NCBI RefSeq assembly: GCF_019925205.1
Contig: NC_083565.1
Span: 31,338,241 to 31,402,240 of the forward strand
Length of the DNA: 64,000 nt
Origin: Metopolophium dirhodum
Lineage: Eukaryota; Arthropoda; Insecta; Hemiptera; Aphididae
Direction of reading: 5' to 3'
The translations under genes were made by a program, and so were the position numbers. Shown piece after piece: positions 21,416 through 33,345 of the stretch. The first letter of the stretch is position 1, and every line of letters starts with the position of its first letter. The notes below the pieces were generated by a model. That model searched no databases. It was not told the origin of the DNA and worked only from the letters and a program-made list of their open reading frames with translations.

Positions 21416-24400
21416 ATGGCGGATGCCATACACAGTGCACCGAATTATGAAAGTGATCAAATGGATGTTTCGAAATCCAGTGAATGTGAATCAACAAACT
21501 ATACGAATTGCTCTCACATTGTTAAAGTATTTGAAGTACTACAATCTTTACGCAAGTATGTTGTGACCTGTAACACATTCAATCCTAGTAGAATAAATAT
21601 TAATAACAGGTGTTTGATTTAGAGATGAAGCTTTGTGTGATATTGCATTGAAAACGGATGATGGTACAACAATATTTGGTCATAGGATTGTATTAATGTC
21701 TGCTAGTCAATATTTTCTGGCAATGTTCAGTAATTTCAATGAAAGCAAAAAAGATGTTGTTAATATAAAAGAGTTAGATTCAACCGTTTTGCAACTGTTG
21801 GTGGATTATATTTACACTGGCCAAATTATGATAAGCAAAGAAAATGTACAGGTAATAATAAATATTTGATTTGTGGTAGACATTCATCAATATGATTGAA
21901 ATGCATTATTGTTATGTTCTCAAGGTTCTGTTACCAGCAGCAAATTTCTTTCAGTTAGACTTTGTAAAAATCGCGTGTATTGAGTTTTTACAAACACAAC
22001 TAGATCCTCAACATTGTATTGGTATTAGAGCATTTGCTGACTTACATAACTGTTTAGAATTGTTGTCAAGTTCTGAAGCATACATTAGAAAAAAGTTTCT
22101 GTATGATAAATTTAATTTGATTATCTAGTTTTGTTAATAATTTGTATAAATAATAGTATATTAATATGAATGGTTATGATTTTCAGAGATGTGGTTAAAG
22201 GTAAAGAATTTCTATCTTTATCTACTGAAGAAGTGATTGAGCTTATCTCCAGTAATGTTCTTAATGCCCCATCTGAAGAAAAAGTAAGTAAACTAAAATT
22301 CATAATAGTATGTGTATAGTACATTATTATATTAAATGGAATATCAATTTACTTACATATTATATTAACCTGTTCACTGATGGGTTGGATATTTTTATCT
22401 CAAGAAATATATGTATTGGCGGTTGTACACTTATACCATGTTAGAAAATATGATAAACTTATCACGTTAAATAATAAATAGAGACTTTAAATCGCACAAT
22501 TAAAAAAAAAAATAATAATCTATGTACATTATTTCATCCTTAAAGATTGATTATTATATCTCTATTAGCCACAATGTATATCGTACTTATAATATTTTTA
22601 TTTCTTACAATAAACTGTAGTAGATTAAGGTCTGTAACTGAGTAACAAATTATAAAACTAAATAAATTAAACCACCTATAACAATTATTATTCATTAAGA
22701 GGACGCTACACAGACACTTGTTGTCTCCATCTTCCTAGTCTGTAAAATACAGCAAATTTTACGCTCAGCAGATCACGTTTAGCTCCGTTAGTTTAAAAAT
22801 TAGAGTGAATTGACATCTTATACAATTTAAAGGTAAAATTATTATCTAGGGCATATCATAGGTTTTATTATATTTTAAATGAGAATTTTAAAATTGTTAA
22901 CCTGTTTGTACATCTTAAAATGCTCATAACTCGCTTTAAAGTTAAAATAAAACATAAAGCCTATGAAACTCCCTATACTCTGTTCAAAATAAGAAGATGA
23001 CCTGGCAGCAACCAATTTTTATTCTGCAACGGTCAGGCGCCGTTCTCACTACGGCGACATGGAACAAAGCCACGCTCATGCGCACAACTAGGGCGCCGGG
23101 TCTTATTTTGAACTGAGTATTGATCATTATATTACCTTTATAAAACAAAAGAGAACAATTCACTTTAATTTTTAAACTAACGGAACTAAATGTGATCTGC
23201 TGAGCGTAAAATGTGCTTTGTACTTGTGCTACTTGTAAGACGAGACAACAAATATCTGTGTAGCGTCCTCTTAACAATATTTCAATTTAAAATATATTAC
23301 AATGAGTTGTTATCCATATATTATATTAAAAATTGATTTAAAACCTTAAAAAAAAAAATTATTTTTTGTCTTATTATACAAAGAGCATTTAAATAGCTTA
23401 CCAGGTCAAAATAATGGTATTAGTTAAGTTATCATCAAATTTTCACCAAGGAAATATCTATTTTTGAGTGGTTTAATAAATAAATATATACTTACGCAAG
23501 ACTTAGCAAAAAAAAAGATTGAGCTGCCTGATTGATGTCATTACTACATTTTAAAGAACAAATCATCACTAATATTTTTGATTTTAAGTTTATTGGTGTA
23601 TTATAGTAGTCCAAATAATGAAAAACTTTTGTTAAAATTCAAAATTAAAAAAATGATTTTTCAACGAGATAGTTAGAGTTGATGAATGGCCGCGTGACGT
23701 TATAGAGCCGACAAATGAGCAGCCACCCATGTTTTACATGTAAAAGTAGTTTGATTTACACAATGACTTTAATGACTAACAATAGTATTTCAAAATTTTT
23801 TCTATTATTCTTAGTATATTTATGTTCTTAAGACAATGGTATGATTTAAAATTTAATATATCTTGTTAATGTATACATATTATAAATTATAATTAAGTAA
23901 AAATATTGGTTCGCGAATCACGTTGTATTGCTGTGTAAACCAAATTATACAAAATTTACTATAATAGTTTTATCTAATATAAAAAAACTAGAAAGTATAT
24001 AAAAACTATAAACACACAAAATACTTAAGGTTACATAAAAAAATAAAATTAAGTTAATCTAGACACTTTTACACATAAAATATACACCACCATTCCGATT
24101 TCAGCTCTATGACGTCACACGCATATTTTCAAACGCCTGTATCTCATTGAATAATTGGTATCTATAAATTTAATCTATTTAATTTTTTTTGTGGTACTCA
24201 AAAAAGAATATTTATATTAAAACTTTCCTTATATGGTAACATTTTCGAAATATTTTGACTTTTTGAGATTATTATAGCCTTGAGAACTTTTTCAAATTTT
24301 GAAAAAAAAAATTTTGATTGTTCTTGATAAAATCTTTTTTACTTTCTAAAATTCATATAACTAAATTTGAATTTTATTGTATTTATTTGTTTTAGGTTTA

Positions 24401-25897
24401 TGAATGTGTCATTAAATGGGTAAACTATAAACTAAATGATAGATATGATAGTTTGCCTAAATTAATGGAACATGTACGTTTGCCACTAGCATCTTTAGAC
24501 TACATATCAACTAATGTAGTTGTAGAACCTCTTCTTAAAAACAGTCTTAAATGTATGTTTTTTCCCCATAAATATGGGTTTATTATAAATTTAATCTTAT
24601 ATATCTGATAATAATATTTTTAGGTAAAGATTATATAATAGAAGCTTTTCAATTACATGCACTTAAGACACAACAGCTTGTAACTATTCCACAAACTATT
24701 CGAAATACACCTAGAAAGTCTGGACAAAAGGTATGATTCTATTTTGATTAATTTAACTTTACAATAATGTTATTTATTTAATCTTATCAGGTTATTCTAG
24801 TGTTCAGTCATCATGAAGAAAATGATTTTTGGGAAATCCACTGGTATGACCCAACAACTAGCTTGTGGCAATTTTCAACAAAAATTAATTTGGATTATCA
24901 TTTTTGTCATGGTTTAGCCTTAATTAAAGATAACTTTGTGTTTGCTATGTGTAATGAGTCATGCGTTTTAATGCTTGATTTATCTTTACAATCCTCTAGT
25001 TTGGTATCTATAAATGACTTGTCAGTCGAAAGATGTGATTACGGATTTGGTGTTTTAGACGACTGTTTATATGTAGTAAGTTTCTTATACATAATCAACT
25101 TATTTTATATTTTAAATATATTTTGTAATATAAAATGTTAGGTTGGCGGATTCAGTTTGAGTATTGGATGTTTGAATAGTGCAGAAGTCTTTGATATGAA
25201 TTATCAAGAATGGAGAATGATATCTAATATGGATACCAAGAGATATGATATGGGTGTCGGAGTACTCAATAACCTTTTATATGTGGTAGATTACTATTTT
25301 ATTAGATATTTTGTTTTAAGTTTATAATATATTTTAATATTCAATCGTGTATAGATAGGAGGATGTTCTCATGATGTTGATGATGGTAGTATTTCATATT
25401 TGAAATCTGTCGAATGTTATGATCCCACTCTTGACACATGGACATCAGTTGTTGAAATGTCAGTATGTCGCAGTAATGTTTCGGTGGGTGTTTTGGATGG
25501 TTTTTTGTATGCTGTTGGAGGTAGAAATGAATCAGGATGTCTTAGAAGTGTAGAAGTCTACAAACCTGGTTCTAGAGCTTGGACATATATTGCTGATATG
25601 CATTTGCCTCACTACAGTTATATATTAAGTAGGATCAATATTTTTTTGAAAATATCTTTTAACTGTATTGAATTAAAATTAATTTTTAATCTAGGTGTAT
25701 TAGATGGCTTGCTGTATGTTATTGCTGGATTTAATGATCTGTCAGAAGAGCAGTTGGGTTCTATAGAAATATACAATCCCAACACCAATACCTGGTCCAT
25801 AGAAAAATTGCCGAAAAGTAACTATGATTATGTTGATGGAGTAATCGTAGATAAAACAGTAGTCACCAAATTTCATAATTATTTTTCCCATTGTTAG
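21416..25897 (+). CDS. BTB-BACK-Kelch protein (kelch-like), ten exons
   Basis: Likely substrate adaptor of a Cullin-3 ubiquitin ligase (family knowledge). Exons: 21416-21555, 21623-21851, 21925-22100, 22187-22283, 24396-24552, 24624-24730, 24791-25075, 25142-25285, 25355-25628, 25695-25897. All junctions are GT-AG, phases agree, and the sum is 1812 bp (603 aa plus stop), normal for the family. The BTB domain is in exons 1-3 (HRIVLMSASQYFLAMF, YIYTG). BACK spans exons 3-6. Kelch propeller blades run from about residue 303, with GG doublets in YVVGG, YVIGG and YAVGG; the first blades lack the doublet and the last has YVIAG. Intron 4 (2.1 kb) carries transposons; the other introns are 60-75 bp. 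Intron 9 (25629-25694, 66 bp) has no in-frame stop. AATAAA at 26042-26047 is the likely poly(A) signal. Family certain; orthologue not named. Confidence 0.9.
22695..23274. mobile_element. Palindromic MITE with TTAA ends in Kelch intron 4
   Basis: The element starts with TTAAGAGGACGCTACACAGA and ends with its exact reverse complement. The inverted similarity continues inward (TTTACGCTCAGCAGATCACG against its complement near 23200). TTAA at both ends suggests a TTAA target duplication, as in piggyBac-type elements. A minus ORF (22984-23277) overlaps it but has no recognisable domain. Related partial copies lie at about 43.1-43.44 and 58.2-58.29 kb. Confidence 0.7.
23640..24190. mobile_element. 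Imperfect long inverted-repeat element in Kelch intron 4
   Basis: The left block, CAACGAGATAG...CGCGTGACGTTATAGAGCCG (about 23660-23713), is mirrored by CAGCTCTATGACGTCACACGC...CTGTATCTCATTG (about 24105-24155). This pairing at both outer and inner blocks suggests a palindromic MITE. Ends and target duplication could not be fixed. Confidence 0.4.
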
Positions 25898-26041
25898 TAT
25901 ACTATGGATCATACACAATGATACATTGATGTACATTATTTTGTGTTATTTATTATAAACCATTTATTAAAATTTTAACAATTTGTAATTGTTTGATCTA
26001 AATGTTTTTATATTTTTAAACTAATATATTATATTTGTTCA

Positions 26042-26047
26042 AATAAA
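26042..26047 (+). terminator. Poly(A) signal of the Kelch gene
   Basis: AATAAA about 145 bases after the stop codon, followed by AT-rich sequence. No closer canonical hexamer on this strand was noted. Confidence 0.5.
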
Positions 26048-26545
26048 AATGCTCATTATAGCTGAATATAATATGTTAATGTTTTATCATAATATGTATA
26101 ATTAGAACGAGTATTCTTATGCACTAAAAAGTATCAAAATTGTGAAAATATGCAAGAAATAACTTTAAATTGTGTAATATCTAATATGGTAAATACATTT
26201 ACAATTTTAATTTGATAATTACCTATTTTTACTAGTTTATAAATTGATGACTTTATCTACTTTAAAATAAACTAAATAACTTTAATTATAATTACTTAAT
26301 AACCAAAAAAAAATGTAATTCTATAATTTATAATTTAATATTATTAAAATTCATTTAGTGCCTACAACATTTATTATTAATTTTCTGCTTGACAAAAAAT
26401 TATTTTATACATTTTTTTGTAGAAAAAACTGCACTCTATGTGTAAAATTATCTTTGAATATGCCAGCTGTCTTCTGTTACTGGTTAGAGTAGACAAGTAA
26501 ATTAAATTCACTCTAGCTATCCACATTTATTGATTAATCAGTTTT

Positions 26546-26925
26546 AGATTCTGAGCGAAGCAATGAATGTATTGATTCTACAATGATGTGTGTTTTTTTT
26601 TTTATTTTTTTTTTTATTTTTTTATTTTTTTTTTTTATTTTTTTTATTTTTGTGTCTGTCATCACCTTTTAGGACAGTAAAAGTGCTTGGATTTTCTTCA
26701 ATAGTAACTTTTCTGATAGGAAAGTGAATCTAGTTGGTACTTTGGGGGGTCAAAAGTAAAAATTTCACAGTAGTTTTCACAAGCGACGTGAAAAACAAAA
26801 GAAAAATTAAGGAAAAACGGGAATTTTTACGCAAAATCTGTTTTCGAGAAAATCGATTTTGGTTTTTGGTGTAACTCTAAAACAAATGACCGTAGGGCAT
26901 TTTTGGGTATTTTTTAGGTCATTAA
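26546..26925 (+). repeat. Dispersed repeat, copy F (5' part only)
   Basis: It begins TTTTAGATTCTGAGCGAAGC and carries an expanded T-rich run (about 26590-26652). It follows the family to the ATGACCGTAGG block and then breaks off. A complete copy starts 0.5 kb later. Confidence 0.65.
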
Positions 26926-26938
26926 AATCCTAGCTCTA

Positions 26939-28890
26939 CTCATTAGTATGAATGTTAGCCAAGGCGTACGCAGGGAGAATGCTGTTTCAGTCCAGATCGG
27001 GCCGAGGGTCGATGATGGGTGTCGTCCGAGCCGATTGAACAGTTTATTTAGATGAGGACATAACAATGAATATTGTCTATATTATAATATTAAACATCTG
27101 TGTATGTGCAATATTCATAGATAATAAAGTACTGGATAGGACATTACGGCTTATCGGTGATGAATTAAACTATACGAATCGAGGCCAAATAAATCTGTGC
27201 TGCACCTGACTTTCAACCACCACGTTATTTTATTGGTTAAAATCATATAATTATTCATAAGGTAGATATTTTATAATTTATATATCTTCATAAACTTAGT
27301 TGTCAATTGCAGAGTAAAGAAAATTACAATTACTACTGTAACGAAATAACTAATGCAGTAGCCAGTAACGCTGTAATAATTGCATTTTAGATTCTGAGTG
27401 GAACGATGAATGTATTGATTTTACATTGATATGTATTTTAGATTCTAAACAAAGCGATGAATTATGTATTAATTTTACAATGATGTGTGTTTTTTTTTTA
27501 TTTTTTTTTTTTGTGTCTGTCATCACCTTTTAGGACAGTAAAAGAGCTTAGATTTTCTTCGACAGTAACTTTTCTGATAGGAAAGTGAATCTAGTTGGTA
27601 CTTTGGTGGGTCAAAAGTAAAAATTTCCCAGTAGTTTTCACAAGCGACGTGAAAAACAAAAGAAAAATTAAGGAAAAACGGGAATTTTTACGCAAAATCT
27701 GTTTTCGAGAAAATCGATTTTGGTTTTTGGGGTAACTCTAAAACAAATGACCGTAGGGACATGAAATTTTGACTGAATGTTTATATTAGCATTTTCTATA
27801 CACCATAAAATTTTCCAAATATTTTGACTCTTTTTGAGCTGTTTACAGCCATTGTCAGTTTTCAATTTTTTTAGTTTTTTTTTTTCTATAAATATCAATA
27901 AAATTTTATCTATTGAGTAAAAAAGCTTGAAAATTTAATAGAAGGCTCCTAGTTTATTGTTTCAAAGGCAGATGAAAAAAATTAAAAATCCTTAGTCACA
28001 GTTTTTAATTATAAGCATTTAAAGTTCAAATTTTGACAAAATACGGAAAAATCACGAAAAATAGCAAATTATTTTGATGAGAATTCATAAAAATTTTTCT
28101 TTTTAAATCTAAGATTTGAAAATGTAATATAAGATTACTCATAAGTTTGTCTACCTTTATCAAAAAAAAAATGTCTAGAAGAAACTTAAATTAAATTTTT
28201 ATGAGCGTCTGAAATTTATATTTTTACAACATTTGATATTTACTCGATTTCTCATGTAACAATTTTTTTATTTTATTGTAATTAAAAAACGAATGACTGT
28301 AGATACTTGAAAATTTCACTGAATGTTTATATTAGCATTTTCTATACACCATAAAATGTTGAAAATATTTTGACTCTTTTTGAGCTGTTTACGGACATTG
28401 TCAGTTTTCAATTTTTTTAGTTTTTTTTTCTATAAATAACAATAAATTTTTATTTGTTGGGTAAAAAAGCGTGAAAATTTAATATTAGACTCCTGATATA
28501 TCGTTTTAATAGCAGTTGAAAAATATTAAAAATACATTTGCACAATTTTTTTTTATAAGCATTTAAAGTTCAAATTTTGACAACATTTATCAAATTTATA
28601 ATTTATTAATTATTTTGTGGTTAAAAATTTATAAAATGTTTAACTTTTATGGCTAAGGATTGAAAATTTAAAACAAGGCTCCACGTTAATAGGTTATATA
28701 TAAATTACTTTATTCACAATAATATCATCAAATATACTTGGTAATATCATAGGGTGACTGACCGTTTTCGCTCAGAATCGTTTTTCTTATACAATGATAT
28801 TATATCATTGAATTCAAATTTAACACCATCCATTACAGTGACCCACTTGTAACCTACTGTACAGCAGAGCGACATCCACTTATCCACCTT
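26939..28890 (+). repeat. Dispersed repeat, copy G with upstream module (most complete)
   Basis: The upstream module (26939-27385) duplicates 16219-16680. The repeat proper runs from about 27390 to the GCAGAGCGACATCCACTTAT end near 28882. Near the end, TTTCGCTCAGAATCG is the reverse complement of the family start GATTCTGAGCGAA, so the body is bounded by short inverted ends with a further ~120-bp extension. The minus strand of that extension encodes the conserved mini-ORF. Confidence 0.7.
28765..28890 (-). CDS. Conserved mini-ORF at the repeat end (unknown)
   Basis: The minus strand reads an open frame of about 45 codons containing KWMSLCCTVGYKWVTVMDG and then KFEFNDIISLYKKNDSE. The same frame is open, with mostly conservative changes, in repeat copies near 2480-2600, 49700-49805 and 60490-60590, and on the plus strand at about 29093-29195. 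No start codon, domain or partner exon is evident. It may be a terminal exon of the parent element's protein. Confidence 0.35.
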
Positions 28891-29084
28891 TTTGTATTAT
28901 CATTATATTAAATCTGATTGACCTTATTGCATTTATCGCTCAACGCGTTTGCCACTAACGGTCAACAGACTGTATAATAATACTAGTAATATATGTGCGT
29001 TTAATGGATTCTAGTTGTTTATTATCAAACTTCTTCCACTAATTAATATCCATATTTTGAATAATCTATACAATTCGAAGATAG

Positions 29085-29250
29085 GCGAGTAAGTGGGTGT
29101 CGATTTGCTGTACAGTAGGTTACAAGTGGGTCATTGAAATGGATGGTGTTAAATTTGAATTCAATTGTATTACATCATTGTATAAAAAAGACGATCAGCC
29201 TATAATATTACCAAGTATAATTGATGATATTCTTGTGATTAAAGGGATCG
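29085..29250 (-). repeat. Dispersed repeat end fragment, inverted (copy H)
   Basis: The family end is present in reverse (AGTGGGTGTCGATTTGCTGT...TATAAAAAAGACGATCAGCC), retaining the mini-ORF frame with changes such as Val-Ile-Glu for Val-Thr-Val. It is only about 160 bp long. Confidence 0.55.
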
Positions 29251-30735
29251 CCGCACACGTATTTTTCATAAGTTTTAGACCAAAAAGCGGTGTTAAATTA
29301 AACATACTTTGGAATGTCCGATTTAAATTTTTATACATTCATAAACTCTGAAAAAATGTCTAGGTTTTAAGGAATTTTAAAGAATTTTAAATTTTTCAGA
29401 CCTTAAAGTTAATATTTTTTTCTTCAAAAATCTCATGAAATAATTGCTTCAAATTTTATCATTTATACCACAGCACTAACAGGCGTAATAATAATAATCT
29501 CTTTACCAAATTTCATAAAAATCTGTCCAGCCGTTTACATTAATTTCTATATATTATCAATATAATATGAATATATAATAATTTCAATTTGTTATTGAAA
29601 CTTTATACGCTGGTACAGCCAACTATAGTATACATTAAAATATACTTAATTTAAGCAAAACGTATACGGAATTACGGGAAAATACGACAAGCTACAAGCT
29701 GATATTAATAGTATCCCGACCATAGCTTAAGATAAATCTTAAGCCATGATCCCGACTCGACGTAGGGCGAAAGATACAAATATCTTATAATCTATATTTT
29801 TTGACATACACAACATTTACGACTTTTCATTACGGATAACAATGATACAGAACTTGATTTTGGTTTGATAATCTTATAATCGGTTTTGTTTTGTACCCAA
29901 CATTATCATCCATCAACGTTTCTTTTGCGGACTGTATAACCGAAATTAAAAAAGTTTGATGGCAATCGATTAAAGTGCGTCATACGAAGGAACGCGCATT
30001 TTGACCGGTTTAGTGTGAGTGTGTTTACGCGTTTCAATTATTGGTGCCTATTTTTGTTATGCGAGAAAAACGCATTTTATATTGTAGTCGGTCAATAAGC
30101 TATCCATTTTGATAACGTATGTGAAAACTTAGTTGCGATATTTATTTGAATAATTAAATTCATAAAATAATAAATAAATTATATAATAGCCATAATTTTT
30201 TAAAGTGAGTACAGTATTTATTTTTGAGTTTCTAATTGACTGTTAATGAATGGTATGTTCAATTTACTTGTTATTTGATAATTATTTATATTTAAAATGA
30301 GTAAAAAAGGCTACAAATTATTACATTTATTTATTTGTAAATACATAGGTACCTACGCGTTTTAATTATGTTAACCTTATTTTGTATGAGTAAAAACTCA
30401 AAATTCCAAAGTATGTTTTCAAATTTGGAAAAATTAATTTTACAATAGTCAATGGATTAATTTTTCAATTTTCAAAAGTAAGGGAGGGGGCCCATTCATT
30501 TTATTTACACACGGGCCCAAATTGGCGTAGTTGCGGCACTGGGGCTGAAGCCCCCCCCCCATTTCCGTATAATACTACTTAAAAAAAAATATTTATCAAT
30601 AAGTTTCAACTGTCGTCAACTATAGTAAGCAAGACGTAAATTTCATATACATCTGACCAGAATGAATTCATTTTTGAAAAAACATTGTATATTTGCATAC
30701 CAATTTTCCTAAAATTATCTGTAATTACTTGAATG
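29251..30735. other. Spacer with a small hairpin and C-rich tracts
   Basis: No gene seen. GCTTAAGAT-AA-ATCTTAAGC at about 29726-29745 is a perfect short hairpin. GC-rich fragments near 30485-30565 (GGCACTGGGGCTGAAGCC and a C run) resemble ends of aphid non-autonomous DNA transposons but were not paired. Confidence 0.4.
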
Positions 30736-30739
30736 AAAG

Positions 30740-31140
30740 ACCTTGTATTAAATTGTCTAGCCATACAAATTAACTGTGGTTTTTACGAAATTTGAACTTT
30801 AAATGCTTATAAAAAATAACCATGATACCTATGTATCGTTAATATATTACCTATAATAAAACCTTACGTATTACATTTTTAAGCTTTTTGACCGGATAAA
30901 TAATTTTTTATTGACATTTATGGAAAAGAAATTTAAACCAATCAAATAGAATCCAAGTGAGGATGGTTACCAAACAATTTTAATAAATTTTCATTTTTTT
31001 TTCTCCAATTATTTTAAAAATCGCTGAGCATTTTTAATTTTGACCTGCTAAAAGTACCAACTAGTTCCAATTTGATTCCAAAAACATACATTGGGCACCG
31101 AAGATTATGATCAAAGCATTTTTTCTACCAGAAAAGTTGA
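30740..31140 (-). repeat. Dispersed repeat, degenerate inverted fragment
   Basis: Scattered family blocks can be read on the minus strand (for example TTCTATAAA near the pole of the Kelch-like simple tract, and the TAGTTGGTACTTT block). Divergence is high and the borders are uncertain. Confidence 0.35.
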
Positions 31141-31224
31141 AAAGTTACAAACATTTTAAGATACCTCGAATAAACGCTTGAAATCATTGTACTGGACAAA
31201 ACAAAAATAAAATTGTAACTAATT

Positions 31225-31274
31225 TTCAAGACCCCCCCCCCCCCCTCATTGAAAAATCCTGCGTACGCCACTGT
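31225..31274. mobile_element. Terminus of a C-run DNA transposon
   Basis: A run of about 15 C is followed by TCATTGAAAAATCCTGCGTA and CGCCACTG. On the other strand it starts CAGTGGCGTACGCAGGA, a hAT-like terminus. The opposite end was not found. A similar terminus (CAGTGGCGCAGGAAC then a G run) lies at about 40749-40790. Confidence 0.4.
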
Positions 31275-31734
31275 ACATTTTTTAACCTTTTCCGACGTGT
31301 AGGAACTAACGTATGTATTTTTTGTACCCGCTACTCTCGTGTAGGAACTAAATCTGAAACTTACATTCGCCCTTAATACCGGCGGAGTTTCCATAAACCC
31401 ATTACAGGTAAGAAAATAAAACTGGCGGAGTATGCATTAGACCTTTTCACTGCCTTTTTATGTGACCGGTATTCTGGCGGAGTTTACAATAGCCCCTAAA
31501 CAATATAGTACACACACAATAGTTATTTGTGTCTATCGAATTATCTTCATAGGCGGTCCCAGGATTTTACTTCGGGTGCCGCATAGAAGGCTAATTTCTA
31601 AATGTTAGGGGTGTCGGGAATGTGTACGAAGTTAGATTTACTGAGTGAACCATAATTTACTTTAGACTTTTATATATAATTTTTTTTTTTTTAATTGATC
31701 ATTTAAGTCCGGCAATTATGGCCATTAGCTGTTT

Positions 31735-31957
31735 GTTTGTTTATTTGTAGGGGAGGATACAGTTGGTTGGTAAACACGTGTGTGTAGTTTTTGGCAGATT
31801 TTCAAGAAGGCACCCGTAGGTATCTGCCATGCCCGGGTGGGGGATGGCAGCACTTGTTCTCCGGACACCGTGACTTGTCCGAAGAAAAATGCCGCCCATG
31901 GCCGAGGAATTAAACTCGGGTCGGCTGCGTCGCACTCGGCCACTCCGTCCCCCTATA
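31735..31957 (-). mobile_element. tRNA-derived SINE, copy 1
   Basis: On the minus strand it starts GGGGGACGGAGTGGCCGAGT, with an A-box-like TGGCCGAGTG near 31942 and a decayed B-box-like AGTTTAATTCC. The shared body is CATTTTTCTTCGG...CAAGTCACGGTGTCCGGAGA, then GGGCATGGCAGATACC and TCTGCCAAAA. It matches the plus-strand copy at 51539-51755. The GC content stands out from the surroundings. The ORFs listed across it in several frames are artefacts. Confidence 0.65.
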
Positions 31958-33017
31958 TAATATAATTGTTGAAACTAGTAAACTAGTAATTTCCTTTCCT
32001 CCGAACTTGGTTTTTCTTCATATTATGATAATTTGATAGCTGTGATCGTGACTATATAAATACCGCTGTCAGCCTAGGGTCTTAATCCTGGCTTGATCAT
32101 CAGAACTACTAACAATAAATTATCCCAAGTGTTGGGTAAATTATACTTTCGATAAGAAACTCAATTATGTTACTCATTACACTAATAATTTTTATTTAAA
32201 TTACATTCGCGTTACCCGACATTATCATTAACTACACACACAAAGACGATCAGTAATCGAAGGAACGAAATAATTGCCTCAACACGACTCCTTAGAAATG
32301 ACACATTTGCAGGGGCCTTAACGTCTTTATATTATTGTATAATTTTTTACTACACAAAATATATACAGAGTGATGTATCCTATTGTCATTGTACGTGGTT
32401 TTTTTTTTTTACAATTATCGATCGATGATATTAGTTTCGTTAAAATGAAAAAAAAGACGCGTTTCTTTATTTTTAAAATGCAATTTTTTTATAACATTTT
32501 CAAAATTTTTAAACACACAGTATTGTATGCCAATAATAAAATCGACTTTATTTTTTCAAATGGTATAATCACTATATATTTTTTGTTGGATTCCGGTAAA
32601 GCTTTTTTCCTGAACATTTTGACAGTCAAATAATCAATTTTCGTTCGCTAGGATATTAACTATGGTCCTCTAAAATTTAGTATAAGAATATATGCGTTAC
32701 TAATTTTAACTGAAATACCTAATTTACAAGAGCTAAATATATTTTTTTTTTTTTGAAAACTGTTAAAACTATTGAAAAACTGCTATACTTTGTGCGTAGA
32801 CCGTTCAGAAGGGACCACTTGCGTTATTACGTGTCCACGAGTCGCGACAGTTTATAGTTTAAAAAAAAATTAAAATTATCTTAGCCACGCCGCATCGATT
32901 CTCGTTAAATTATAACAATTTATTGTAGGTATTTAATAATTATAATATCCGCGTATCGATGCTTTTTGGAGGGGAAAAGTGCCGTTATTCGTTCTACGTA
33001 TTCGCGATTATAGGTAT
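31958..33017. other. AT-rich spacer without recognised features
   Basis: It contains a possible short plus ORF (32370-32633) rich in Phe and Lys that looks like chance. No repeats or exons could be supported. Confidence 0.45.
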
Positions 33018-33025
33018 ATAGTGGC

Positions 33026-33337
33026 CAGGCACTGATCCAGAGCAAAGATCTGGGGGGGGGGGGGAGGAATTTTTTTACAACACAAATACAATTATATTAA
33101 AATATTATACTTTATTCTTAATTTAAAAATGTTGTCATAATAGTAAGTAGGTATAGGTAATCAATGTGATAAATAAATTATTGATTATTATTAATATATA
33201 AAGCGACAATGTGAAAAGATGTTTAGAATTTGTTTAATTGTTATTTAATATAATTTATAATATTTATATTTGTAAAAAATATGTCTAGGGGGGCCTGGAT
33301 CCTAGCCCCCCCCCCCCCCCCCCATGGATCCGTCCTG
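33026..33337. mobile_element. Non-autonomous hAT element, 312 bp, with 8-bp target duplication
   Basis: ATAGTGGC flanks both sides (33018-33025 and 33338-33345). The left end is CAGGCACTGATCCA. The right end read inward is CAGGACGGATCCA. A G run after the left terminus is matched by a C run before the right one. There is no coding content. Confidence 0.7.
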
Positions 33338-33345
33338 ATAGTGGC

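Noticed and set aside
21892..22128. Separate plus-strand ORF starting upstream of Kelch exon 3
   Set aside because: It is exon 3 (21925-22100) with intron sequence on both sides; acceptor and donor fit better than a separate gene.
24800..25141. Stand-alone Kelch-like ORF
   Set aside because: It is exon 7 read on into the intron; the donor TATGTA|GTAAGT at 25076 and acceptor at 25141 rejoin the frame as YVVGG.
31725..31965. Three overlapping ORFs in a GC-rich block
   Set aside because: All lie on a SINE copy; several open frames on both strands reflect composition, not coding.
32370..32633. Plus ORF of 87 codons
   Set aside because: Low-complexity Phe/Lys/Ile composition expected from AT-rich sequence; no splice or promoter context.
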